Of a stretch of 64,000 bases of DNA, positions 23,774 to 34,400 are shown piece by piece. Below the pieces are notes generated by a model. It had not been told where the DNA came from, searched no databases, and saw only the letters and a list, made by a program, of their open reading frames with translations. Each line of letters starts with the position of its first letter. Within the stretch, counting starts at the first letter, position 1. Source of the stretch: Eimeria necatrix (taxonomy: Eukaryota > Apicomplexa > Conoidasida > Eucoccidiorida > Eimeriidae); the NCBI RefSeq assembly GCF_000499385.1, contig NW_013653448.1:62001-126000 (forward strand), in the 5' to 3' direction. The translations under genes and the position numbers were made by a program.

Positions 23774-26602
23774 CTAGATATCAAACCCGCCGTCATCCTC
23801 GTCGTCCTGGCCTCTTTCTGGAGGAGAGGAAGATCCTGATCCCGGAAAACCTGTATGTCTTGTTCCGCCCTTGGGTTTTGGGGGAAGTCCAGGCCGTGAC
23901 CAAGGTTGGGGTCCGGATTGCGTAGAAGTGCTAGGTTGCGGGCTTTGAGAAGACCTGGGCTGCGCATTCAGGAAAGGGCTTGGCTGGTTGTTAGGCGAGC
24001 CTGGGGGAGCTAGGCGGAAAATGCCAAGGCCACTGGAAGAATCGCCCAAACGTAGAGAAAACGTACGCTGGGGAAACCCACCTTCTTGGCTACCGCGAAG
24101 CCAAGCAGAAAGGGGGCCTGGGGAAGGACCATACCTGACGCGCATAGAGTTGGTGCGTCTAGGAAATCCCTGAGATTGGGGACGAGGAGACGGGCTCTGC
24201 GCGTGCCTCCCCGGAGAACTTCCGGAGGGACGTGAAACATTGCCTTTCCCGGGGTGTGGGGAAGGGCTGCGTCCGTTGTGTTGGGAAGGTCCAGGTCGTG
24301 GACTTGAGGATGGACTGTGCGTCTGGGTTGCAGAAGGGCTGCGCGATCCAGATGAACCACCTTGTGGACGCACTCCTTCAGGTGGTTTAGGGCCTCCAAA
24401 GAGGCGCACGCGTAGGCTCCCTACATCAACACCTGATGGGCCGCGAGGTCCAAAAATTTTTCGTTGCTGATTCTGTTTTGGTGCAGGAGGTGGGGTGCTG
24501 AGACTTGGTGTGTCTGTGCCAGGGCTCGGTGTTTTCCACAGTGGGAAAACGCCCGAAGAGGGCGAAAATGGCCCTTCATCTCTTTGTTGTGTACTTCCTA
24601 GCCGGCGACGAGCTCGCTCGCCACCTGCGCCAACGCGAGGAAAACGATTACCCCCTCTGTTCATTTGGCCCAGCGCTTGAAGCAGTTCCTCCCTTAAAGC
24701 ATCGGAATTTGGTGGAGTTACCTTCTCCGGTGACGAGCCCTGACCACCACTTGTTGGGTATGACGGCCCATGTGGTGGTACCAAACGTGAGGACGATGAG
24801 GGCGGAGTCTGTGATGGATGCCGCGGTGGGAAATTAGCACCAGAACGCGAGGACGTTGATGTTGGAGTCTCTGATGAAGGCAACGGCGGTGCGGGAGGAA
24901 TCAGTGGTGAGGAAGATGATGGTGGAGTTTGTGATGAAGGTAACGGCGGCGGAGGAATCGATGGACGTGAGGAAGATGATGGTGGAGTGTATGGCGGAGG
25001 CAGCTGCGGTGCGGGAGGAACCGATGGACGTGAGGAAGATGATGGTGGAGTGTATGGCGGAGGCAGCGGCGATGCGGGAGGAACCGATGGACGTGAGGAA
25101 GATGATGGTGGAGTGTATGGCGGAGGCAGCGGCGGTGCGGGAGGAATCTGTGAATCTTGTGAACTTATGGAAGATGACGACGGAGCTTGCGCTGAAGGAG
25201 GAGAATGTAAAGTTGAGGAGATGTAATCTGGAGACGGTGCTGACGGATCTCCTCCCAGGACAAATGGCGGCGGAGGCGGGAAATCTGTAGGCGACGGTGG
25301 CGGGCTTTGTCCTGATGAAGTGGAAGATGGGAATGGGGGTAAATCGAGGGGCGATTCTGGTCGATCTTGCGGCGTAGGGAATGAGGGTGGGATAGGAGAC
25401 GACGGTGGGGGCGGAAACGTTCCAGATGACGGCGATGAATATGCTGATGCCTGTACAGGTGGCCAACGGCAGGGTAATTGTGGTGATTTTGCCCCAGGAC
25501 TGGGTAAATGTCCGGCTGGTCCCTGAGGTGAAGGCAGGGATGAACTCCTGGGAGGTGGTGGAGGCTTAGGCAGCCTTGGTTTGTTACTGGGAGGCAACTT
25601 CTGCCTAGGCAATTGCACCTGTGGCGCAGGAGAAGAAGGGGTTGCCGGCTGTTGCAAAGGCGTTTGGGTTGGCGGCTGTTGCAAAGGCGTTTGGGTAGGC
25701 GGCTGTTGCACAGGCGTTTGGGTTGGCGGCTGTTGCACAGGTGTTGGGGTTGGCGGCTGTTGCACCGGCGTTGGGGTTGGCGGTCGTTGCACAGGCGTTG
25801 GGGTTGGCGGCTGTTGCACAGGCGTTGGGGTTGGCGGCTGTTGCACAGGCGTTGGGGTTGGCGGCTGTTGCAAAGGCGTTTCATCAACATCCATTGGGAC
25901 CTCGGTGTCGTCCGGCTCTCCCCGTCCTTCGTCGACATCCATTGGAATTGAGGGTGAAGGGGGTTCTCGAATTTTAAAGGAAACCTTTTGAGGAGTCTTT
26001 GGGCCCCCAGTCCAGGGGGTAGGCGCTTGTATGAAAGCTGAACGATGTCTTTTTGGTGGATTTCCAAAGCTCGAAGTCCAGGGCTGTGGACTCAGCGCAG
26101 GCGATGGCATCGGCTTTCTGGGCTGGTCCCCATCACTCCGTGGGAAAGGTTCTGGTGTCTCTCTACTGCTTTGAGGAGGATGTGGACCTTGTCCTGAGGT
26201 AGCAGAATTTCCACCTTCACCTCCAGTCCTTTTGCCTGATGCGCCGCCTGCTGCACTCTCCTCTTCGTCTGGCCCGCAAGAACCCCCAAACGCAAGCTTG
26301 CGGCTGGTCAATTCATGGCCCCTGAGCTTGCTAAAACAATGCATGACGAGGAACAACAGCGCCATCACGCCTGCCAGTGCTACGAAGACATGCAACACCT
26401 TGAGTCTAAATCCCTGGGATCCGTTGATGCCATGAGCGCCCACATGTTCATATGCTACTGCACTGTGATTTGGTTTTTCTTGCACAGGAGGGAACGACAG
26501 ATCGATGGGGTCTTGTGAAACGCCGCTCGATAGAACCACTCCAGGATCTGCGCAGGCCACGAAGGCCGGCAAGGCGGCGATGAACGCAAGCTTCTCTTTC
26601 AT
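23774..26602 (-). CDS. Pro-rich type I membrane protein with tandem repeats (single exon)
   Basis: One uninterrupted frame of 942 residues, unusual here because neighbours are intron-rich. Residues 1-18 (MKEKLAFIAALPAFVACA) form a signal peptide. Residues 19-67 make a short lumenal/extracellular part with NHS and NGS glycosylation sequons. Residues 68-90 form one transmembrane helix (LHVFVALAGVMALLFLVMHCF). The remaining roughly 850 residues are Pro/Ser-rich and disordered, ending in an acidic DDEDDGG tail. Two repeat blocks occur: about nine units of PTPTPVQQP-type (27-bp units) and about three to five units of the SSSSRPSVPPASPLPPPYTP type. Pro-rich segments resemble ligands of SH3, WW or profilin-type domains, but no partner is known. 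Codon use lacks CAG runs. Not recognised as a named family. Confidence 0.75.
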   Translation of the reverse strand: MKEKLAFIAALPAFVACADPGVVLSSGVSQDPIDLSFPPVQEKPNHSAVAYEHVGAHGINGSQGFRLKVLHVFVALAGVMALLFLVMHCFSKLRGHELTSRKLAFGGSCGPDEEESAAGGASGKRTGGEGGNSATSGQGPHPPQSSRETPEPFPRSDGDQPRKPMPSPALSPQPWTSSFGNPPKRHRSAFIQAPTPWTGGPKTPQKVSFKIREPPSPSIPMDVDEGRGEPDDTEVPMDVDETPLQQPPTPTPVQQPPTPTPVQQPPTPTPVQRPPTPTPVQQPPTPTPVQQPPTQTPVQQPPTQTPLQQPPTQTPLQQPATPSSPAPQVQLPRQKLPPSNKPRLPKPPPPPRSSSLPSPQGPAGHLPSPGAKSPQLPCRWPPVQASAYSSPSSGTFPPPPSSPIPPSFPTPQDRPESPLDLPPFPSSTSSGQSPPPSPTDFPPPPPFVLGGDPSAPSPDYISSTLHSPPSAQAPSSSSISSQDSQIPPAPPLPPPYTPPSSSSRPSVPPASPLPPPYTPPSSSSRPSVPPAPQLPPPYTPPSSSSRPSIPPPPLPSSQTPPSSSSPLIPPAPPLPSSETPTSTSSRSGANFPPRHPSQTPPSSSSRLVPPHGPSYPTSGGQGSSPEKVTPPNSDALREELLQALGQMNRGGNRFPRVGAGGERARRRLGSTQQRDEGPFSPSSGVFPLWKTPSPGTDTPSLSTPPPAPKQNQQRKIFGPRGPSGVDVGSLRVRLFGGPKPPEGVRPQGGSSGSRSPSATQTHSPSSSPRPGPSQHNGRSPSPHPGKGNVSRPSGSSPGRHAQSPSPRPQSQGFPRRTNSMRVRYGPSPGPLSAWLRGSQEGGFPQRTFSLRLGDSSSGLGIFRLAPPGSPNNQPSPFLNAQPRSSQSPQPSTSTQSGPQPWSRPGLPPKPKGGTRHTGFPGSGSSSPPERGQDDEDDGGFDI
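25644..25880. repeat. 27-bp coding minisatellite (about nine units)
   Basis: Tandem 27-base units, in minus-strand sense coding the nonapeptide PTPTPVQQP with Gln/Pro, Val/Leu and Arg/Gln variants. The unit length is a multiple of three, so copy-number change keeps the frame of the Pro-rich membrane protein. Confidence 0.9.
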
Positions 26603-28450
26603 TCTTGGGGGAACAGCCTAATAACCTGATAAGAAACAAATAATTTAGCGGAATTTCAAGGTAAGAAGGCGAGAAGAAGGGCAGGCGGAGTGGGAGGGGT
26701 AAGAGGTCCCGACCCACAATGACACTGGGTGCAAGCGGCTGACTGACGAGACTCTATTTTTCCCGCTGCATCAGCAGCCCGTGCTGCTGCGCTTGTTCTA
26801 AAAATGAGGGCGATGCAAATATTTGGAATAAGTCTTGTTAAACTGTTGAATGATAGGCGCACGCATCGCTCTTGTTGCAGTCCTTGCACGACAAGGGGGT
26901 GGCCGGAAAATTCCACGCAGACCTCCCAAGGACCACTCCATTCCTCATTGTGGCCCTGTTTGCATCTTTTGCCTCTTTTCTTTGATAACCATTTCCGTTG
27001 GACTGAGTAAGTCAGTTTTTTGTATATTGGGAAGTGCCCATGAAGTGTTGTGTGTATACTGTTGCCTTTTTCACGTAATTCTCCACGAGTATCAAGTACT
27101 TGCTGTGGGGGTTTTCACCGCAGTCAGACCATATTTGCCGCTGTTAAATTTCAGCTTTTTGATATGAGTTTAAATGCTTTAATCAATGTTTTGGGGGATC
27201 CCTGCTTCGTTCAATGGGCCTGTAAAGAAGGCCTTTCAAAAGCAGCCCAACAAGTCACCCGCACATGTCTAGCCAGCGCCCAGCACATCACGCTGCAAGT
27301 AGCACTAAGCAGCCTCTCAGAAATAAAAGGACGCTTATTGAATTTTCCCATTCGAATGCTTTTCCAGGGACTTGCTTGCCTGGGTAAGTTTCTACGTTAT
27401 GGACCCAGCGCAGCTTCGCCCATACCAGCATCTATCGCTAGCGCCGGGGAAGTTAACTGGGCGGAGGTGGAGCATCTCCATTGAATCATAATAACTGATA
27501 ATCAATCGTAGTTATTTCGATGGGACTATAGAAATTGCATCTTCTTGGTCGAATGCCCCCCAAAATAACGAATAGGCAGCTTAACCGTAAGCACAAGCAT
27601 CGTCAATGAATGGCAGCCAAGTTCATGTGCAGGAGGTAGCCAGGTAGCCGCACTCAAATACTGCGATGCGTGACCATCCATACATCTGCATTTCAAAGTA
27701 TGTACATCTCACTTCTATCCGGAGCTGACTCTGCCTTTAACGCGTAGCATGCGGTAGTCCACCTATTAGATGAGAAGAATCTAGTTTCCGGCAGGGACGA
27801 ATGGAATACGGCTCGGAGAATAGTGAAGGACCCAGAGCATAAACTTGAAAGCCCTCAAGAGCTCACAGGCTGCTGCTTGTTGCTGGCATTGGCCGCTAAA
27901 GTTACACGGATCGCCTGATTGCGGACCGCAGAAGACATTTTTTGGGAAAATAGTGGTTCCTTGAGCAACTAAACGTGTGTTCATGCCGAGTTAATGTATC
28001 TAGGACCTTCAAGCAGCACAAAGAAGCCACCGTTGTGCACTAACTGCCCGTACAAGACTAATAGACTTGGAAAACATATCCTCCCAACCCAGGTGAAACG
28101 AAGCTGACAGCCATCTGGCTACATGCTGGTCAAGGAAAGAGACGCCATCCATTTACTGACGTGTCAAAGCGAATCAGAATATTGCGGAGAAACACAACCA
28201 AAGGCACGCAGTTTGGAAGACTGAGCCGTCACAGCGAGCCTGCTACACTTGGCGGGTGGGTAGCTGGCTGGACCCATTCCATTCCACATCTCTGCGCTCA
28301 TTCCTCTCTAAAAAGAGGCCTCAAATAAATGAGGAAACCGCTGTGCTGCTGTCTACAGCCCAAATTCCAGATAACGAATGCTCAAGGACAGGTCGCACAG
28401 TCAAAGTGCTCTAGCCTGTTCAGCTAGCCAGGACGCTGAGAGCCTCGTAG
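26603..28450. other. Feature-poor intergenic region
   Basis: Upstream flank of the Pro-rich gene and downstream flank of the HECT gene, on the same strand. A plus-strand frame from an ATG at 27163 to 27484 (about 106 codons) is protein-like in composition but has no recognised domain or splice partners. No RNA gene seen. Confidence 0.4.
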
Positions 28451-31400
28451 TTAGCTAAGACCGAAGCCGCGGGTTCCCCCAATGGCTCCTCGGACTTTGT
28501 CCCACAGATCTTTTCGCGTCGCATAGGCAGGAAGCTTAAATAGATTTACGCAAGTGCTGCTTGTGGGCAAGCGGGACGTGTCTGGTACCCTGTGAATGGT
28601 GAAAGGGGGAGATAGGGAGCCGAATCCTCGTAGAGGTGCGCGGGAGCAAGATGTCACGAACATCAAGAAACTGCTGCGTTCACTGTCTGCCATTCCACTC
28701 TGCGCGAAACCAGAACAAAGCAGCAGAGTAAGAGAGTCACTAACATTTTTCATGTATGTGTGTGCACCGCAACTCTGCCTGTACTAATGCAAGAAACAGG
28801 TAAATGATGCGACCAAGCAATGGTGCCTGAGGCACAGCAAGGAAATTAAAAAGTATTACAAAAACGTTGGTGTCACAGAGACACAACATATCCGGATTAG
28901 AGAGTTACACACTTCAGGATGAAAGATCACTCGAATCTTTTTCCTTGCGCTGCAGGCAATGGGGCAAGATGTAGATAGCCAAGGCACGCCAATACACAGA
29001 TAGAAACAATAAAATCTATGCGCTGGTAGCGACTCACAAGGAGCTCCCAAAGCCACAGAACTTGAGGACTAGTCTCGGAAAAGCCGCCGCTGTAGGAGGC
29101 GTGGGAACGCAAGTCTTCCACATCAAAGCCTGTAGGACAGCACAGTAGGAAAAAACGAATAGTTTGATCTGGGCTACCAAAATGGAGGAAGAGATCGGCA
29201 GAAAACGAGAGTTTTCAGAGGCGCCGGCAGAAAATCGAACGAGCAAGCAATCAGTGGGCATACAGTTGGCTGCTAGCTAGTCAGTGATGTAGTCAGCTAT
29301 TTAGGCAAGCAGTTTGCTAAAGATCTGGCTAGGTGCAATAGTGCGGTGACGTAATACCCTCGCTGGTGCCGCTAACAAGATGCTGCAGCTCTTCGGCAGA
29401 AAACATCTGAAGCCACTGCAGTGGTACGACGTCGCTGAGACCACGAAGAAATGCTTGCGTTTGCTGCTGTATTTGTTTGACACACTTGTAGTCCGACATA
29501 AGCTGCACGTATCGCAGCTTGGAAGCGCTGAGAAGTAAAGCATACAAGTGTGCAGAAGCGACGAAACCCAAATGAACCGCCCTACGGATGAGGAGCCGAG
29601 TACATGTAGAGAGAGACACACACAATATAGCAGAGACAGAAGCAACTTTCACCAAGCGTCGATGATACGCAGCTAGGCAGGTCAGGTGACGCACGTGGTA
29701 AGCAAAAAAGCAAACTGAAGCGATGCAGCCGCCGCGGACAACGGCAGCGCGTAAACCACAGCGCCGCTCAAAGAAAAATAACGACAAAACAACTCTTGGC
29801 GCAACAGCGACAGAAAAGAAAACAGCGGTAGAATTCGAAGTAATCGTAGCACGAAACTCGTAACAGTTGTAGCGGCAGCAACACCAGCATACTTGGTGAC
29901 GGGGATATTGCAACCATTTGGAATGAGATCCACCTCCTCCTGGCTACCGAACTCCGAGCGCATGACAGAAAATGTCAGGGACAGCTCTGCAGCATCTCCC
30001 GGGTACTTCTTCAGCAGCATGAGGCTGCGGTGTACAGAAGGGTCTAGGCTCTTGATATCGTCAAGGCGGCAGGGCCGGCGCAGTAACAACTTAAGGAAGA
30101 CGCGGTTCAGTTGAGGCTCAATAAGCACTCCCTCAAACACAGCCTGTTGTGAGGTACAAGCGTGTAACAACGAAATGAGAAAAAAGCAACCAAGGGTCGT
30201 TTCGTCAGCCACTTCTTCTCCCTCACTACTTCGCTAGTTTCTGCCCCTTTAGGCAGCTTAGTTCGTCCCCACAATTATCTATCCTTCGCGCTGCTACCAC
30301 AAAATTCCCCTAAACACAGCCTCCTTGATACCTCCGGACAATTCAAGGGCACTTAGTACAGCGCTGCCAGTCATTCTAAAGCGCGCATCGGGGCTAGCAG
30401 CAGGCACTACATTATGCAAGAAAAATATCGGCAAAAGCAGCAACCAGACGCAGCGGCTGCTGGCGAAACTTCATCCAAAGGTTCTTCATTTCAGCAATAG
30501 TGACAGCAGCAGCATCGCGAATATCGATAACAGCAGCAGCAGCGGCATGAACACTGGTTGAAGCAACAGCAGTACCTTGCCAACAAGCCTTCCTATTGCG
30601 AGAAACAAGTTGGCGAAGTTCGGGTGAAGAAGCTCGACGGAGGGATTTGGAAAGAGAGAATTATCGGGGCAGCCCTGCAGGCACACGATATTGATCTATT
30701 CATGGACACAGGGTGTCTGCTTTTGCACCTGTTTTCTGCAAGGGCTGTAGGCAGGCTGGCCAAGGCTGGAACAGGCTGGAGGGCAGGCAGAAGGATAGAT
30801 GAGGTAAACAGCCAGAATAGACCTACGTGGAAAAGGCCGTAGGCAGGGTCGAATGCTCGCCGAGAAAGCTCCACCTGTATCAGCCAAGGCAGCATCAACG
30901 GCTACTGCAACGGCAAAAAGGAACTCTCAAGCGGCGGCAATGTAGGAGTACAGACCCAAGTGAGGATCCGATGGTAGAGAGAGCAGATCAACAAAAGCAG
31001 CAGCAGCAGATGCAGCAAAAAAACAAGAAAAAACCCCACACAGAAGACACGTGAGCAAATATATCTGAGAAGCAACACAATTTACATGAAAAAAAGGGAA
31101 GGAGGAGTCTGAGCAGCACACGCAAACCCATCTACATAAAATACACGCATACACACAAACACACAGCGACAGATAGAGACAACCGTGGAAGGCGCCGCTG
31201 CCCCCGCCGCTGCCGCGATTGTACTTGCTGCTGCTGATGCGTACTATGAGCTCCTTAAGCAGGCCGCCTCCGTCGATTCCGGCCTCCGGAGTTCCTTCGG
31301 CGGTGATGAACTCGACCTGAAACCCCCGCATGACGTCTTCGGCGAATAGAAGACACAGGAAGCAACACACACCAAGACAGTTTTCGTCAAGCGCTGCAGA

Positions 31401-34400
31401 CGCAAGCGGCTCTGTGGCGCTGTTGAGAGAAAATAGCTTAAGGACTTCCGTGGCAGCAAAAACGCCCGGTGTATTTTAATCGGAGACGACGTCAGCAGAG
31501 AGCAGCAGCAGCAAGCCCAGCGTCAAGTGCAGAAAGTGGAGCAATTGCAGCCTTCAGTACCTCCATGAAGCAGCGCCGCTAGTCCGTCTTCCACTGCAGC
31601 AGGACGCCCCAAAGAAGCGTTCAGGTTTCACCCTTAATTCCTTAACTCCTTGAAGCTTACATTTCTGTCTTGAAAAAAACAGTGGTACAGGGAAGAAGGC
31701 TGAATCATGACTAAAGAGACTGTTTCGCGCCTCATGGAAGGCAGTCGCCATCGCCCGTATGGGCCCCTTTGAGGCACGTAGCATTCATAGGAAACCAACA
31801 AACACAAGAAACGGAATATGAACGAGAGAAAAACAAACAGGCGGTGGAAGCTGGCCTACGTCCAAGAAACAAAGCAGTGGCCAGCCAGTAACAAGAATCA
31901 GAAAGGAAAAGCCGCCCAGAGCAATTCCCAGTTCGGGCACCCATAGGTGCGCAGAATCCCGATGAAGAGCCGACAGAAAAACCCCAAGAGATAAAGGAAG
32001 ACAGGATGCAAAGGAGGTGAAAAAGGAAAACCAAGAAAGGATGCACATACTTACCGATATGGGTCCTCCTTATCTGGAAGCATCGACGATAAAAGAAAGA
32101 AGAAGATGAATCGCCACGCTCGAACGCCAGAAGCTGGTAAAACACCTGAATTCAGCAACCAACGAAGCCACAAACACGCAACTAATTAGCCAGGTGAGTA
32201 AATAGCTAGACGACCAGCAGGGTAGCTGCTCGTTAGCTGAAGATTCAGCCAATAAGCCAGCTGCCTAGTAAAGCCAGACGACGCAGCCTACACAGCTGAC
32301 GTAAACAGAGAGTGCTGCCAGGAAGAAGACAAATACTGCGGCGCACCAACGCCTACATCTCTTTGTGAAGAAAAAAATGAGACAAAGTGAAACAAGAAGA
32401 CAATAATACAATGGAAGAATAAACGCTAAGCCCTAAATCTTAGACCGTATAATTCGATTCATCAGTTCTTACCGCGAGCCTGTCGGAAAAAGCGATTGTA
32501 TGCGGCACATACACTAGAGAAGAGGCCAGCAACCTCGTAGGCAAATTTGATAGGCGCAACCCGGGGGGTGGCACCCTGGAGGGTCCGCGTGACGCAGCGC
32601 TTGGTGCCGTTGCAATGCTGCTGCTGCCGCCGACAGTGGCAGCATCCGCAGTGGATGCCGCAGCGGCGTCGCCGCCGCGCATGCACCAGACAAGACATTC
32701 CCAGAGAGCTGGGAGGCGCTGACCACCTGCTGCAGAAAAGATTAAGGAGGCAGGTCCGTCAGGTAGCACCAGCTCTTCGTCTTCAACAAGAGACACACGA
32801 CTGTTCAGATCCAATAGTTCACGTAGAACCCCAGGCACCAGCTGCCACAGGCGCTCACGTCCTCTTCGCCATCGCCTCCCGTTGCTACTGCTGCTGCTGT
32901 TGTTGTACGGGGGTTCAGGCAAGAGTAGCGACAGCTCCTGTTGCTCCTGCTGCTGCTGCTGCTGTCGCTGCTGAGGGCACGACGACGCGCATGTTGAACG
33001 CAGTAACAACCATGCGACGCGGTTGAGCGTCAGCAAAAGCCACCGCAGGTCGCTGCGCTTCAAAGAAAAGCCGCTATTGATGCTGCCGTCGTACTTGCAT
33101 GCGCTCGTGCTGCTGGTGCTATTCCCCGCGTTAAGTTGTTCCTCCTCTGTCTCCTCCAGCAGCTCGGAATCGTCAGTCATCTAAACGTTAGGAATGGTAC
33201 GAAACAACAAGCACAAAGCAGACGGCCCAATGCAACAGACGCAGCAGCTGCTGTGCGCGAAACAGAAGCAAAAGGCGAAGCCCCAACGACAACTGTGTTC
33301 GGAGGACCTTCGGCGCCAGCAGCAAAGTTCGGAGCATACACTGCGGCAGTAGCAGCGCAACACCAGGAGCTAGACGGCCGCAGCAACCACCAGCTATCGC
33401 GAAATATTAGGAGGCACACCAGCAGATGCAGGATAAATATGTACCTGTAATTTATATCTGAGAACAGTGCAAAGAGACCTCACAGCCTCTCCCCACTCGC
33501 TCGTGAACTCAGGGGGATGCCCCATGAGCCCAAAGAAAGTGTCGGCACTACCCCCACACTTCTTGTCCAACTGTAACAGCCACAGTAACCGCAAAAAACC
33601 AGAGAGGGCAGGGTCACTGCAGAATCGGCAGAGCTGGCTAATTCTGCATCACTTGCTGGAGAAGGGCAAAGTAAAGACACTCACACAGGTCCTGATGGCA
33701 TTAAGAAGACGTAGAGGCAGAGGAGTGCTGACGGACAGGGCGTTCAAAATAAGCCGTTCATCGTCTAGCAGGCAACGTCGCGCACGCATATGCTGCTGCT
33801 GCTGCGTCTGCTGCTCCTGCACCAATACTGCTATTCTTGATGCAGCTGATGACCCATGCAGCTTTTACTCATGGCCTTGCACCCTAGAACCCCCGTTTCT
33901 CTCCACAAGCCAGTGGCAAGCAAGGTGCAGCAGGGAAACTTAGTTACTGCTAGCTGCCTGACCTGTGTACTTGTGGTCCCAAAGATTACGGAAGTCTTCA
34001 CCGCTACCTCCATCATCCTCAGTTTCAGAGTCCGACTCAGATTCAGTTTCATCTTCTGCTGCAGTTGCGTCGCCCGTTGCTGGTGATGCTGCCGCAGCTG
34101 CCGCCGCCGATGATGCTGCTGCTGCCCTCTCCGACTCCGGTGGGAGATAAAGCTGCAGCAAGTCCGATAGGCCTTCGCCACACATAAAGAAGAGCCGAAC
34201 GTTGCGCATGCATGCTTAGGCAGCCAGCTCGCGAGCCAGCTCGCGCGCCAGCTAGCGAGGAATCTTTAGGGAAAACCTCAAACGAAACAAACGGTACGGC
34301 GACCGAACATGGGTGTCATCAGCTAGCTAGCAAGCCAGCTAGCTACAGGGACACTCACCCCTTGGAGGTGCAGCTTGTGCAGCCGTGAAAAAGGCGTCAA

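Noticed and set aside
26296..26305. RKLAF after the transmembrane segment considered as a PEXEL/TEXEL-like processing motif
   Set aside because: It lies after, not before, the transmembrane helix in type I topology and lacks the third conserved position; chance is likely.
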